Part shown: positions 1 to 8,886 of the stretch, in pieces
Position numbering within the stretch: the first letter of the stretch is position 1
How the letters are laid out: the number at the start of each line of letters is the position of its first letter
Assembly: GCA_964343195.1 (NCBI GenBank)
Contig: CAYFIR010000060.1
Span: 1-38,155 of the forward strand
DNA length: 38,155 nucleotides
Direction: 5' to 3'
From: CAYVAP01 sp964343195
GTDB lineage: Bacteria > Bacteroidota > Bacteroidia > J057
Position numbers and translations under genes: made by a program
The notes under the pieces: generated by a model
The model's input: the letters and a program-made list of their open reading frames with translations, nothing else
Told to the model about the DNA's origin: nothing
Databases searched by the model: none

Positions 1-57
1 AAAGGCAAATCTGGACTCTCAGAGGCCCTTTTGATAGGTCGAAACTAATGACTAGCG

Positions 58-624
58 TTAGTTCATGCACAGACCAGGAAAACCATGCTCCTCACATACA
101 TCATTGACCCTCAGGCTCGCTGCGCTTTGAATCACAGCCTGTAGCGCCCGTTCGTCTACAGGGATCGTAGATTTGAATACCTCATTGGGCAGCAGGGTTT
201 TAGGATCGTGGTTGATGATGTGAAACACTCCGGTGGAGTCTTCAGGAGCATTTCGACGATTAAGTTCATAGTACATCACGGGTCGATGCAGGTGAATCGT
301 CTGAATATGAGTCTGGAAAATGCCGTATCGATATTGATAGCTTATCGACTTTCGGTTAATGACCACATATTCCTCTCCGAAAAGATGCCAAAGGGTGTAG
401 CGGCCCAACGTAAGTCCCCAAATTATGAGACTTACCAAAAAGCCAACTAAAATTTCCCCACTACTTCGTTCTTGGCCTAATAATTGTACTAGAATTACCC
501 AGGTGGCAATAAATGCCAGGTTACCCAGGACTAGCATCCAGGTCCTGGTAGGGTTGTCGGGTCTACGTTTGAGCATCACATGCAGATTGATGCCAACACG
601 ATTTATCTCACACAGGCTGCGCAT
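58..624 (-). CDS. PH-like/YcxB-type membrane protein, function unknown
   Basis: The 188-residue protein has two hydrophobic segments (about residues 30-48 and 57-75) followed by a soluble domain rich in beta-strand-like sequence (from EEYVVINRKSISYQYRYG onward). This layout, two transmembrane helices then a small cytoplasmic beta domain, is typical of bacterial PH-domain-like membrane proteins, but I do not recognise a specific family. An internal Met at residue 17 (start at 576) just before the first charged stretch is an equally plausible start. The stop codon lies in a small inverted repeat (AACTAA at 43-48 and TTAGTT at 58-63). No partner gene is visible. Confidence 0.7.
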   Translation of the reverse strand: MRSLCEINRVGINLHVMLKRRPDNPTRTWMLVLGNLAFIATWVILVQLLGQERSSGEILVGFLVSLIIWGLTLGRYTLWHLFGEEYVVINRKSISYQYRYGIFQTHIQTIHLHRPVMYYELNRRNAPEDSTGVFHIINHDPKTLLPNEVFKSTIPVDERALQAVIQSAASLRVNDVCEEHGFPGLCMN

Positions 625-770
625 ACCGTGGTTTTGTGGTAGGGTGAAAATAGGTTACAAAAGCAGGACGGCTACTAAGCTAACGTTTTAGAGCTTTCTA
701 ACGTTATGTCGCCGCAACCTTAATTTTCAGAAAAAAAATCCAATTTTTCCTTGACGGTCAGCGCAATCCT

Positions 771-1010
771 CTATCGGGGCATGTGGTCGCATTTGCTATC
801 TCCCTGATTATGAGAGAGATCCGGATATAGCTCTGCCTTAATTTCTATCCCATTCTGGAGATTTGTTGCCTTACTTCTGGGTAAAAGCTGCACTCCAAGC
901 AGAAACCAGGCAATCAGACACAATAGAGAAAGCAGGGAAGTCAGACGCCAAAACCGGGTTTGAGCAGCCGATGGCATCTTTTCCGGAAACTGTTTTATGG
1001 GATAGAGCAT
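771..1010 (-). CDS. Small single-pass membrane protein (hypothetical)
   Basis: A 79-residue reading frame has a basic N-terminal part, one strongly hydrophobic helix (about residues 26-44, LTSLLSLLCLIAWFLLG) and a polar C-terminal tail. It lies in the same direction as the M1 peptidase at 1112-3073 and about 100 bp behind it. I recognise no family. The opposite-strand frame at 863-1162 overlaps it and looks less protein-like. It could be a chance frame; the single good transmembrane segment is the main support. Confidence 0.35.
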   Translation of the reverse strand: MLYPIKQFPEKMPSAAQTRFWRLTSLLSLLCLIAWFLLGVQLLPRSKATNLQNGIEIKAELYPDLSHNQGDSKCDHMPR

Positions 1011-1111
1011 TTCAGCGGGATGAAGGATTGATTCTTTACGAAAATAATCCTTATCCCCATCGACCTGATTCTGCGCAGGTCCCAGGTATTACACATGTAA
1101 GTTTTTTGAAT

Positions 1112-3073
1112 TTACTGCTTAACCAGTTTTTGGGTCAAAAACCCCGTATTGGTCTCCAATAGCAGATAATAGACTCCTGTGGGATACGACTCCAGCGAAA
1201 TTCGGTATCCTGGCGTCAGATTGGGTACGTAAGTTTCTTCGAAAAGGAGCCTTCCATCAGGAGCAACAAGCCCAATTTTCCGAACCTCGTAGTTTTCCTG
1301 CGACCATCTTACATTGACGAAATCCTCCACAGGCTGTGGATAGACCGTTACATCTACCTGGGCATTAAATGTTTGAGGACGGAAGGACAGAGTGTCCAAC
1401 TGGGCAATGAGCCAGACATCGGGATCAAACTTTATCGTGTCAATTACCCGACTAATGGGAACCGCAAATCGCTGTGTGGATTGCTGATGGTTGAGGTAAA
1501 CGACCTGGGAATCTCCTTCGGGAAAATACACGCCAATTGGCACCCTGCTTTCGAAAAACTCTACGGAGGGGTGAGAGCTGCGTTGAGTGAGGCGAATGAG
1601 CAGAGAGTCAGCAGTTTGCTCGGCATCAACCTCATAAATCGGATGGCCTTCTCCATATATCCAGTCAGCAAAAAACTCGGTGAGGCTTGTATCTGATGTG
1701 GTCTCAAAATGCCGTTGCAGGTTCTCCGTTTTCGCATAGCCATTGCGAAGTTCGGGGTCACTGAAATAGTTGCGTAATCCTGCAATCAACGCCTGGTCTC
1801 CGATGACACCCCGTAACACATGAATCACCATCGCTCCCTTTCGATAGGATAAGCGACCACTAAAAACCCGGGAAACATTCATCGTATCCTCAGCGGGGAC
1901 ATAAACACTCCCGCCTGGCTCCCGAATGATGCGTTCCACATTGCCAGAGTTAAAAACGTGCCAGTACCTACCCTCAAACAAATACTGGTAAGTCCATCCA
2001 GTCAAAAAATCCGTGAGCCCTTCATTCACCCAGATGTCTTGCCAACTGCCGCAGGTCACCAGATCACCGGCCCAGGAGTGTGCCAGTTCATGCCCCACCA
2101 GTGCCCAGTCAAAGTTATACATGAAGGACATGGTCTGATGCTCCATTCCACCCGGCCATCCAAACTGAGCGTGCCCATACAGTTCGTCCGAAAATGGATA
2201 CGGAATCAGCAGCGTATCAAATATCTGCATGAAATCTACCGCCCGGCGGGACTGCCATTTATACACTGCGGTATCCTCAGGATACAGGTAGTTGACGACC
2301 GGAATGGAGTCTCCGTCCCGAACATAGTAATGGGTAACCTTCTCATACTGAGTTACAGCAATGGCTACGAGATACGCAGCGATGGGATGCCGATGCCTAA
2401 AATGAAAGGTTGTCGCATCTCCGGTAGTCACTTCGCTCGTTAGCAGTCCATTCCCAACCCCGGTGTAGCCATTAGGCACACTCAGGTAAATGTCAATGGA
2501 GTCGATTTTGTCATTCAGCGTTTGCTTGCATGGCCACCAGTCCCTGGCTCCATAGGGCTGAGAGAGCGTCCATACAATCGGAATGCCCTCATGCTCATCC
2601 TGCTCAAATGATCGCCCTCCGTCGGGTGGTGCGCCCTCATATTCAATAGAGATGGAATCGAGCTGATTTTCAGCGAGAGGGTCAGGGAAGAAAATGGCCA
2701 GCCAGTCTCCTGGACTGTGCTCAAACGAGATGGGCCGACCACGATAACGAACTGCATTCACCGTCAGAGAATCACTCAATTCCATAAAGATCGTCTGCAC
2801 AGCCGACTCCGTTGGCACAAAATAGCTGGTGACAGTCCCTTCGATGTAATGCACCTTGGGGTTAATGAACCATTCCATTCGGTGGTACTTCAGATCATAA
2901 TTGCTCATGGCGTTGGTACTGCGCGTCCCCGATGAGGAAAGCGTCGGATGCTGGTGCTGCTCCGATTCTACCAGCTTGCAGATAAAATCAGGATCGATGG
3001 GAGACTGGGCTGACAAAGTGGAGATAAGCAGCACTGTCGCCAGAAAAAGCCAAATTTGTTTTATAGGAAGCAT
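1112..3073 (-). CDS. Secreted M1 family aminopeptidase with T9SS sorting domain
   Basis: This 653-residue protein begins with a signal peptide (residues 1-22, ending LSAQ). The gluzincin zinc site is intact: HELAH at 328-332, with the third ligand Glu351 in NEG, 18 residues on. The exopeptidase GAMEN motif appears as GGMEH at 308-312, a variant seen in distant M1 relatives. After the catalytic region comes a compact domain, and the last ~75 residues (VYPQPVEDFVNV ... GVYYLLLE ... TQKLVKQ) are a type A T9SS C-terminal sorting domain, so the enzyme should cross the outer membrane and be released or anchored at the surface. The role is probably peptide scavenging. It lacks the long C-terminal helical domain of classic ERAP-like M1 enzymes. 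No neighbouring gene is obviously linked. Confidence 0.92.
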   Translation of the reverse strand: MLPIKQIWLFLATVLLISTLSAQSPIDPDFICKLVESEQHQHPTLSSSGTRSTNAMSNYDLKYHRMEWFINPKVHYIEGTVTSYFVPTESAVQTIFMELSDSLTVNAVRYRGRPISFEHSPGDWLAIFFPDPLAENQLDSISIEYEGAPPDGGRSFEQDEHEGIPIVWTLSQPYGARDWWPCKQTLNDKIDSIDIYLSVPNGYTGVGNGLLTSEVTTGDATTFHFRHRHPIAAYLVAIAVTQYEKVTHYYVRDGDSIPVVNYLYPEDTAVYKWQSRRAVDFMQIFDTLLIPYPFSDELYGHAQFGWPGGMEHQTMSFMYNFDWALVGHELAHSWAGDLVTCGSWQDIWVNEGLTDFLTGWTYQYLFEGRYWHVFNSGNVERIIREPGGSVYVPAEDTMNVSRVFSGRLSYRKGAMVIHVLRGVIGDQALIAGLRNYFSDPELRNGYAKTENLQRHFETTSDTSLTEFFADWIYGEGHPIYEVDAEQTADSLLIRLTQRSSHPSVEFFESRVPIGVYFPEGDSQVVYLNHQQSTQRFAVPISRVIDTIKFDPDVWLIAQLDTLSFRPQTFNAQVDVTVYPQPVEDFVNVRWSQENYEVRKIGLVAPDGRLLFEETYVPNLTPGYRISLESYPTGVYYLLLETNTGFLTQKLVKQ

Positions 3074-3225
3074 ACAGCCAGTTGTAAGTAGATGCTATTC
3101 ATACAACTCAATTACAGATCAATAGGTTGGCACAGGTTTTCTCCTATTCGGATTCTTACGATCCGGTTAAGGCTGGTCTGGCCCTGAGGAACTGTTTATT
3201 ACCCTAAATTATGAATTTTCAGCGG

Positions 3226-3256
3226 TTTGAGGCAGGCAGGCTTTTTCTTATCTTTG
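3226..3256 (+). promoter_or_regulatory. Bacteroidota-type housekeeping promoter for the GT2 gene
   Basis: TTTG (3226-3229), then a 19-nt spacer, then TATCTTTG (3249-3256). This matches the established Bacteroidota sigma-70 consensus (-33 TTTG, 19-21 nt, -7 TANNTTTG) at every defined base. Transcription should begin near 3263, about 10 nt before the ATG at 3273, giving a nearly leaderless mRNA. Confidence 0.7.
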
Positions 3257-3272
3257 CCGTCCTGTTAATCCG

Positions 3273-4268
3273 ATGCTTATGGATATCTCGGTCGTGGTAC
3301 CGCTGTTCAATGAAGAAGAATCCCTGCCCAAACTCATGGGCTGGATCGATAAGGTCATGCAAGCCCATAAATTTGACTACGAAGTCATCATGGTGGACGA
3401 TGGCAGTCGTGACCGATCGTGGGAGGTAGTTAACGAACTGGGACAGCAGTATCCCTCTCTGGTTGGCATTCAGTTCCAGCGAAACTACGGCAAAAGCGCA
3501 GCCCTGCAAACCGGCTTTGAACGGGCCCGTGGCAAGGTAGTCATCACGATGGACGCCGACCTGCAGGATAGCCCGGATGAGGTACCGGAGTTGTACCGCA
3601 TGATCACCGAGGAAGGATATGACCTCGTGTCCGGCTGGAAAAAGAAGCGCTACGATCCGATCTCCAAAACCATTCCTTCCAAATTCTTCAATGCGGTGAC
3701 CCGAATGGTGTCAGGCCTCAAGCTACACGACTTCAATTGCGGGTTGAAAGCCTATCGCATTCAGGTCATTCGCTGCATCGAGGTATATGGTGAGATGCAC
3801 CGATATGTGCCGCTGCTGGCCAAGTGGGCCGGTTTTAGCAAAATCGGGGAGAAAGTAGTGGAGCACCGCGCAAGGGAATTTGGCACCACCAAGTTTGGAC
3901 TCAACCGCTTCATCAATGGCTTCCTCGACCTGATCTCCATCGTGGTCGTGCAGAAGTACTTCAAAAAGCCCATGCACTTTTTTGGCACCTGGGGAGCAAT
4001 TGCAACCCTATTGGGGGCCGCCGATCTGATCTACCTCGCCTTCATCAAACTCGTGCAGGGCGTAGGACTCGCTGACCGCACACCAGCCATGATTTTTGGA
4101 GCCGTCATGTTCATCTCAGGCATTATGCTGTTTAGCACAGGCCTACTCGCCGAAATGATTAGCAGAAATTCTCCTTTCAAGAATACCTATCTTGTTTCAG
4201 ACCGAATGGATCCACAGCTTGGAACTCAACCCATTCGACCTGACCGACTAACCGAAAATAAGGACTAA
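3273..4268 (+). CDS. GT2 family glycosyltransferase, DPM1/GtrB-like
   Basis: The 331-residue protein is a GT-A fold glycosyltransferase. DDGS is at 42-45 and DADLQD at 94-99; the latter carries the metal- and nucleotide-binding acidic residues. Two C-terminal hydrophobic segments (about 235-258 and 268-293) place it in the polyprenyl-phosphate sugar transferase (DPM1/GtrB/ArnC-like) group, which moves a sugar from a nucleotide donor to a lipid carrier at the inner face of the cytoplasmic membrane. A second Met at residue 3 (3279) could be the true start given the very short leader. The epimerase gene follows 6 nt after the stop, so the two are probably one operon for modification of a surface glycan. 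Confidence 0.92.
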   Translation: MLMDISVVVPLFNEEESLPKLMGWIDKVMQAHKFDYEVIMVDDGSRDRSWEVVNELGQQYPSLVGIQFQRNYGKSAALQTGFERARGKVVITMDADLQDSPDEVPELYRMITEEGYDLVSGWKKKRYDPISKTIPSKFFNAVTRMVSGLKLHDFNCGLKAYRIQVIRCIEVYGEMHRYVPLLAKWAGFSKIGEKVVEHRAREFGTTKFGLNRFINGFLDLISIVVVQKYFKKPMHFFGTWGAIATLLGAADLIYLAFIKLVQGVGLADRTPAMIFGAVMFISGIMLFSTGLLAEMISRNSPFKNTYLVSDRMDPQLGTQPIRPDRLTENKD

Positions 4269-4274
4269 CATATC

Positions 4275-5351
4275 ATGAAATATCACCTCGTCTCTGGTGG
4301 CTGTGGCTTTGTAGGCCGCAACATTGTCAAATACCTGATCCGCAATACCGCAGATCGCGTCATCGTAGTGGATGACCTTTCAGTAGGAATGCCTCCCATA
4401 GAGTGGCCTATGCCCGAAGGAGGTACCTGGATGGGAGGTAGCCCAAAACGTACGGTGGATAATGTAGAATTCTGGGGTGAGGACGAGCGAATGATCTATT
4501 ACAATGGGGACTTTCGCACCTTTTTGCGAAACCTCATGGAAAACGGTAACTGGCTGAACGAAGCCTATGGCCTCGGCGACTTTGAGCGTTTCTCCGATGT
4601 ATTTCACTTTGCCGCCATTGTAGGGGGACGTGCAAAAATCGACGGTGACCCCATGATGGTCGCCCTGGACCTGAGCATCGACGCAGAATTCTTTTACTGG
4701 GCGGTACGGCATAAGCCCGACCGTGTGATGTTCCCATCATCCAGTGCAGCTTATCCGGTCAACCTCCAGGGAGAAGGAGACTATGTAGCTCTCAAGGAGT
4801 CTGACATCGACTTTGTGGGAGGGAATCTCGGTCAGCCCGATATGACCTACGGATGGTCCAAGCTCACCGGTGAGTACCTGGCGCGTATCGCTGCCAAATA
4901 CTATGACCTACACGTAGCCTGTGTCCGACCATTTAGCGGGTACGGTGAAGACCAGGATATGTCCTATCCCATTCCTGCCATCGCTGCCCGTGCAGCTGGT
5001 ATGGAAGATCCCTTTGAGGTATGGGGGACTGGCAAACAGGGGCGAGACTTTGTCCACATTGACGACTGTGTAGACGCGATCATGTTTGCACTGGACAATA
5101 TCAAGGACGGTAGCGCGATGAACATCGGCTCCGGTCACATCACCTCCTTCCTCGAGATCATCGACCTCTTTACGGAGTTTGCCGGTTATCAACCCGAAAT
5201 CAAGCCACTCCTTCACAAGCCAGTCGGGGTACACGCTCGCCACGCTGACATGGACTATGTCTTCAACACCCTTGGCTGGAAACCCAGTATTTCCCTGCGC
5301 GAAGGTATGAAGCGTGTCTATGATGCCTCAGTGAAGAATTTGGCAAAATAG
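4275..5351 (+). CDS. NAD(P)-dependent nucleotide-sugar epimerase/dehydratase (extended SDR)
   Basis: The 358-residue protein has the Rossmann glycine motif GGCGFVG at 8-14, a catalytic serine cluster SSSAAYP at 155-161 and the YxxxK dyad Y192/K196 (YGWSK). These are the hallmarks of extended SDRs acting on NDP-sugars such as UDP-glucose 4-epimerase, GDP-fucose synthase and their relatives. The insert between strands 2 and 4 (about residues 38-95) is longer than in the standard enzymes, so the exact substrate cannot be assigned. It starts 6 nt after the glycosyltransferase gene, which suggests it makes or remodels that enzyme's donor sugar. Confidence 0.88.
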   Translation: MKYHLVSGGCGFVGRNIVKYLIRNTADRVIVVDDLSVGMPPIEWPMPEGGTWMGGSPKRTVDNVEFWGEDERMIYYNGDFRTFLRNLMENGNWLNEAYGLGDFERFSDVFHFAAIVGGRAKIDGDPMMVALDLSIDAEFFYWAVRHKPDRVMFPSSSAAYPVNLQGEGDYVALKESDIDFVGGNLGQPDMTYGWSKLTGEYLARIAAKYYDLHVACVRPFSGYGEDQDMSYPIPAIAARAAGMEDPFEVWGTGKQGRDFVHIDDCVDAIMFALDNIKDGSAMNIGSGHITSFLEIIDLFTEFAGYQPEIKPLLHKPVGVHARHADMDYVFNTLGWKPSISLREGMKRVYDASVKNLAK

Positions 5352-5370
5352 TTCGATGTTCACCTGTGAA

Positions 5371-5428
5371 GGTTCGTAGCTTAGGGATGGAAACCCTGAT
5401 GAGGTGTTGATTCTGTCAATTACGAACC
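5371..5428 (+). promoter_or_regulatory. Inverted-repeat leader abutting the endonuclease V start
   Basis: GGTTCGTA (5371-5378) and TACGAACC (5421-5428) are perfect 8-bp inverted arms; the second ends at the base before the ATG at 5429. Between them AGGG and CCCT (about 5383-5397) can form an inner hairpin. In RNA the outer stem would close immediately upstream of the start codon. Whether it is a translational control element or a protein-binding site is inference. Confidence 0.35.
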
Positions 5429-6139
5429 ATGAACTATCAATTACCCCGACATCCCTGGTCTGTCACTCCTAAAGAGGCCATTGCCATACAGCAGGGACTG
5501 AGGGAGCTCGTTAAGCTATCATCTCTTAAATCGGCACCTCGCTGGATCGCAGGTGTCGATTTATCTTATGAAATCGGAGGAAAGGAACTCTGGGCAGTCA
5601 TCGTCGTACTCGATCCCGCGGACCTAAGCATTAAAGGTTGGTCAGGTGTACAGGATGAGATGAGGTTTCCTTACGTTCCGGGACTCCTGTCCTTTCGGGA
5701 AATACCTGCTCTGATAAAGGCCTGGGACCAAATGCCGATTAAACCGGACCTGATCATGGCTGATGGTCATGGAATTGCCCACCCACGTCGGGTAGGAATC
5801 GCTACCCATTTGGGGCTCATAACCGACACTCCGACAATCGGATGCGGCAAAAACATCCTCGTAGGTCAGCATGCAGATCTCGGGCTGGAAAAGGGCAGCT
5901 CCCAACCCCTCATCCATCAGGGAGAAACCGTTGGGTATGCTTTGCGTACCCGAAATAAGGTCAAGCCCATGTATATTTCTCCCGGACACCTGATCGATCT
6001 GGGAGAAGCCAGGAAATACGCTATGGCAGCTGTCGGAAAATACCGAATGCCAGAAACCACCCGGCAGGCTCATTTGTTGGTTAATCAATTGCGCCGGGGA
6101 GAAATCAAGCCAGGAGTTCAGGGACTTGACTCCAATTAA
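5429..6139 (+). CDS. nfi: Endonuclease V (deoxyinosine 3'-endonuclease)
   Basis: Endonuclease V cuts the second phosphodiester bond 3' of deoxyinosine and starts repair of deaminated adenine. The 236-residue length fits the family. The metal-binding acids align with the known set: D44 in GVDLSYE, E91 in LLSFREIP and D112 in MADGHG. The wedge loop that reads the lesion is seen as PYVPG at 81-85, and the conserved CGKNILVG follows at 139-146. Some family members prefer inosine in RNA, so the in vivo substrate is not fixed by sequence. The gene sits directly before pdxJ. Confidence 0.95.
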   Translation: MNYQLPRHPWSVTPKEAIAIQQGLRELVKLSSLKSAPRWIAGVDLSYEIGGKELWAVIVVLDPADLSIKGWSGVQDEMRFPYVPGLLSFREIPALIKAWDQMPIKPDLIMADGHGIAHPRRVGIATHLGLITDTPTIGCGKNILVGQHADLGLEKGSSQPLIHQGETVGYALRTRNKVKPMYISPGHLIDLGEARKYAMAAVGKYRMPETTRQAHLLVNQLRRGEIKPGVQGLDSN

Positions 6140-6182
6140 GCCCCTCCATTCTGTTCACTTTGTTTCTATTGAACCATGTATC

Positions 6183-6902
6183 ATGATACACCTAAGTGTT
6201 AACCTTAATAAAGTGGCCCTGATTCGGAATTCACGAGGCCGCAACCTTCCTGATTTGCTTCAGGTAGCTCAGGACTGTGTGAAATACGGGGCCAATGGGA
6301 TCACCTTACATCCGCGTCCGGACGAGCGCCATGCCCGCAAGCAGGACATTTACGACCTTCAACCTGCCCTATCGGTAGAACTGAATGTTGAAGGCTATCC
6401 TTCAGAAGAGTTCCTGCAAATGATCGAAAAGGCCCAGCCTGCACAGTGTACCCTGGTTCCGGACCCGCCGGGAGCCCTGACTTCGGATGCCGGTTGGAAT
6501 ACGAACAAACATGAGGCTTTTCTACGTGATGTGGTGGCTCGCATCAAGGCCGCTGGCGTTCGGGCGTCGATCTTTATCGAAACGGATCTTGCCATGATCG
6601 ACAAAGCCAGGGAGATTGGGACAGATCGCATCGAACTCTACACCGAGCACTTTGCCAGCCAGTTTGCGATTGGAAACCTTGAGGCTGTTGAACCCTATGC
6701 AGCGGCTGGCCGTCATGCCAGGGAGATAGGACTTGGATTAAATGCCGGTCACGATTTGAATTTGGATAACCTGAGCTATTTCGCACAGAAGTTACCGATG
6801 CTGGATGAAGTATCCATCGGGCATGCGCTGGTTTGCGATGCACTTTACTTCGGATTGGAAGAAACGATTGGAAAGTACCAGACCTGTCTGGGAAATGGAT
6901 AA
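6183..6902 (+). CDS. pdxJ: Pyridoxine 5'-phosphate synthase
   Basis: PdxJ condenses 1-deoxyxylulose 5-phosphate with 3-amino-2-oxopropyl phosphate to form pyridoxine 5'-phosphate in DXP-dependent vitamin B6 synthesis. I chose the ATG at 6183 because the protein then opens with the family N-terminus (MIHLSVNLNKVALIRNSRG), giving 239 residues; the frame is open further upstream, to 6126. GITLHPRPDERH carries the substrate-binding His/Arg cluster, and AGHDLNLDN and the SIGHALVCDA strand near the C-terminus match the phosphate-binding end of the TIM barrel. The NLNK sequence in place of NIDH is, from memory, usual for Bacteroidota PdxJ. It ends one base from the convergent histidine-kinase gene. 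Confidence 0.95.
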   Translation: MIHLSVNLNKVALIRNSRGRNLPDLLQVAQDCVKYGANGITLHPRPDERHARKQDIYDLQPALSVELNVEGYPSEEFLQMIEKAQPAQCTLVPDPPGALTSDAGWNTNKHEAFLRDVVARIKAAGVRASIFIETDLAMIDKAREIGTDRIELYTEHFASQFAIGNLEAVEPYAAAGRHAREIGLGLNAGHDLNLDNLSYFAQKLPMLDEVSIGHALVCDALYFGLEETIGKYQTCLGNG

Positions 6903-6903
6903 C

Positions 6904-8886
6904 TCAGGCGGAAGCTGTCTCCTCAGAAGTTGAGGGAGTAGGTTCTGGAGATGGGCGTACAGGAATAGCCATGATCACAGTAGTTCCCTTTCCGGACTCG
7001 CTGGCCAGTGCCACCTTGCCCCTGTTGCGGTTCATGATGTCCTGAGTGAGTATAAGTCCGATACCGGTTCCAGGCTCTCCGGCAGTTCCCCTTGTGGTGA
7101 AAGGCTGGTCCGGATTGAACAGCTTGGCACGGTCATTCGCACTGATGCCCATCCCCTGGTCTTTGACTGTCAGGTTCATGAAAGCTCCGGCAGGGCTGGC
7201 TGCGACCTCAATTCTTCCACCTTTATAGCTAAACTTGATCGCGTTCTGAACTATGTTCCTGATGGCAACCTGTATGCACTCCTGGGCAGCATAGATCTGC
7301 AGATCCTCTGCCACATTTACTTCAATTTCAACATGCTTGGCATCGGCCTGAAACTGGATTTGATCAATGGCCTGATCTACCTCATCCTTCAAATTCAGAT
7401 AAGTGGGATTCCACGGTTGGTTATTGAGCTGTCCCTGGGCCCAGAATAGCAGGTTGTCAAACAGGTTCCCGGTATTACGTGCCCGGACCTCCAGTTCTTT
7501 GGTCAGCATATCCCGCTCCTTGTCAGAAAGATTGCCTTCATTGACTAAAGACAGGGCATGTTGCAGGAAGTGCAGTGGATATCTGAAGTCATCCCCCAAA
7601 ATGGTAAACCAGCGGTCTTTTGTCTGGTTGAGGGCTTCTAATTCAGAAGTTTTTTTCTCCAGTTCGCGCTTCTGGCTATTCAATTCATGGTTAGCATATT
7701 TTCGAGTCTGATTGTGTCGATAAAGCACCACGATGATTATTGCCAGAAATATCAGCCCAACGATTATTACCCCAACCAAAAGCGTCTGGCTGCGAATGGT
7801 TGCATCCTGGGCAGTAATTTGAGCATCCTGCAGTTCCTTCTCTTTGCGAAGTAACTCAAGCTCCTGGCGCGCCTGCTCAGTCTCATATCGATCCTCCACA
7901 CTTGCAAGACGCTCCCGGATGTTCACATCATAGAGGCTATCACTCAGGGTCACATATAGATCCATATAGGAAAGCGCTCGCCGGGTTTGTCCCTGCTTCT
8001 CTGCCAACCTCGCAAGGAGCATATAGGCGGATTTCTCGATTTCTGTTACCCCCGACTGCTGGGCAAACTCCAGCCCTCTTTCATAGGACCTTTCTGCTTC
8101 AGAAAGCCGACCCTGTTTCTCTGCCAGGCCACCCAAATTGATATAGGTATAAGCTTTACTGGAAGTTGCCTGGGTCTGATCCGCAATTTCCAGCGACTTC
8201 TGATAGTACTGGTAAGCCTCCCGGAGTTGACCCTTCTGCTCAAACATTTCCCCTATTTCACGGTAGGCAGATGAAAGCCTTGGAAGGTCATTTTGACTCT
8301 GGTACAGGTTTAGGGCGAGTTGATAATTGATGAGGGCCTTGTCGAGCTGGTCGATTTCGGCCTGCATCATTCCCCTGGCCAGATATCCCCCTGCCATTGC
8401 CAGGGTATCTCCCAGTTCCTGGGTGGCCATAAGAGACTGCTGGTTGTACTCAAGAGCCCTTTCAATATCCCCCTGGTAATAATAGACTCCAGCAATGTTA
8501 TTTAGATTTCCAGCTCTACCGCGAGTATCACCTTCGGCCTTCTGTATATTCAGAGCAGTAAGGTATCGCTCAAGTGCCTGGGTATAGTTCCCCCTTACAG
8601 CATTTACTACGCCAAGCAGTTGGTGGCCAAAAGCAAGGCCACGTGGATAATTCAAATCCCGGGAAATCTCCAGAATTTCTTCTGAATAAGTCTCGGTTTC
8701 TTCAATGTCGATGGTATAGTACGAATAGGCAAGGGTTCGCAATAATAAAACCCGATGAGTGTCGGGTTCAGGATGATCCTGAACCAGCTGAAGCAGGCTG
8801 TCTACCTGGGCAATCTGCCCCCGGGTAGTGGTTGGAGAAACCACCAGCAAACTTAGCACTATCAGGATGAGACCCAGTCGGTTCAT
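6904..8886 (-). CDS. TPR sensor histidine kinase-like protein lacking the phospho-acceptor His
   Basis: The 660-residue protein has a signal peptide (1-24), about seven TPR units (roughly 45-320) outside the cytoplasmic membrane, a coiled coil (325-366), one transmembrane helix (368-390), a second coiled coil, a HisKA-like helical pair and a HATPase domain (about 500-643). The ATPase boxes look intact: N548 in NIVQNAIKFS, DQGMG at 576-580 and GTGIG near 606-610. The H-box reads ILGDDFRYPL, so Asp432 (codon 7591-7593) stands where the phosphorylated His of HDLRxP is expected. The other two kinases in this window keep that His. It may therefore be a pseudokinase, a partner in a heterodimer, or use another acceptor. 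No response regulator gene is adjacent. Confidence 0.88.
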   Translation of the reverse strand: MNRLGLILIVLSLLVVSPTTTRGQIAQVDSLLQLVQDHPEPDTHRVLLLRTLAYSYYTIDIEETETYSEEILEISRDLNYPRGLAFGHQLLGVVNAVRGNYTQALERYLTALNIQKAEGDTRGRAGNLNNIAGVYYYQGDIERALEYNQQSLMATQELGDTLAMAGGYLARGMMQAEIDQLDKALINYQLALNLYQSQNDLPRLSSAYREIGEMFEQKGQLREAYQYYQKSLEIADQTQATSSKAYTYINLGGLAEKQGRLSEAERSYERGLEFAQQSGVTEIEKSAYMLLARLAEKQGQTRRALSYMDLYVTLSDSLYDVNIRERLASVEDRYETEQARQELELLRKEKELQDAQITAQDATIRSQTLLVGVIIVGLIFLAIIIVVLYRHNQTRKYANHELNSQKRELEKKTSELEALNQTKDRWFTILGDDFRYPLHFLQHALSLVNEGNLSDKERDMLTKELEVRARNTGNLFDNLLFWAQGQLNNQPWNPTYLNLKDEVDQAIDQIQFQADAKHVEIEVNVAEDLQIYAAQECIQVAIRNIVQNAIKFSYKGGRIEVAASPAGAFMNLTVKDQGMGISANDRAKLFNPDQPFTTRGTAGEPGTGIGLILTQDIMNRNRGKVALASESGKGTTVIMAIPVRPSPEPTPSTSEETASA

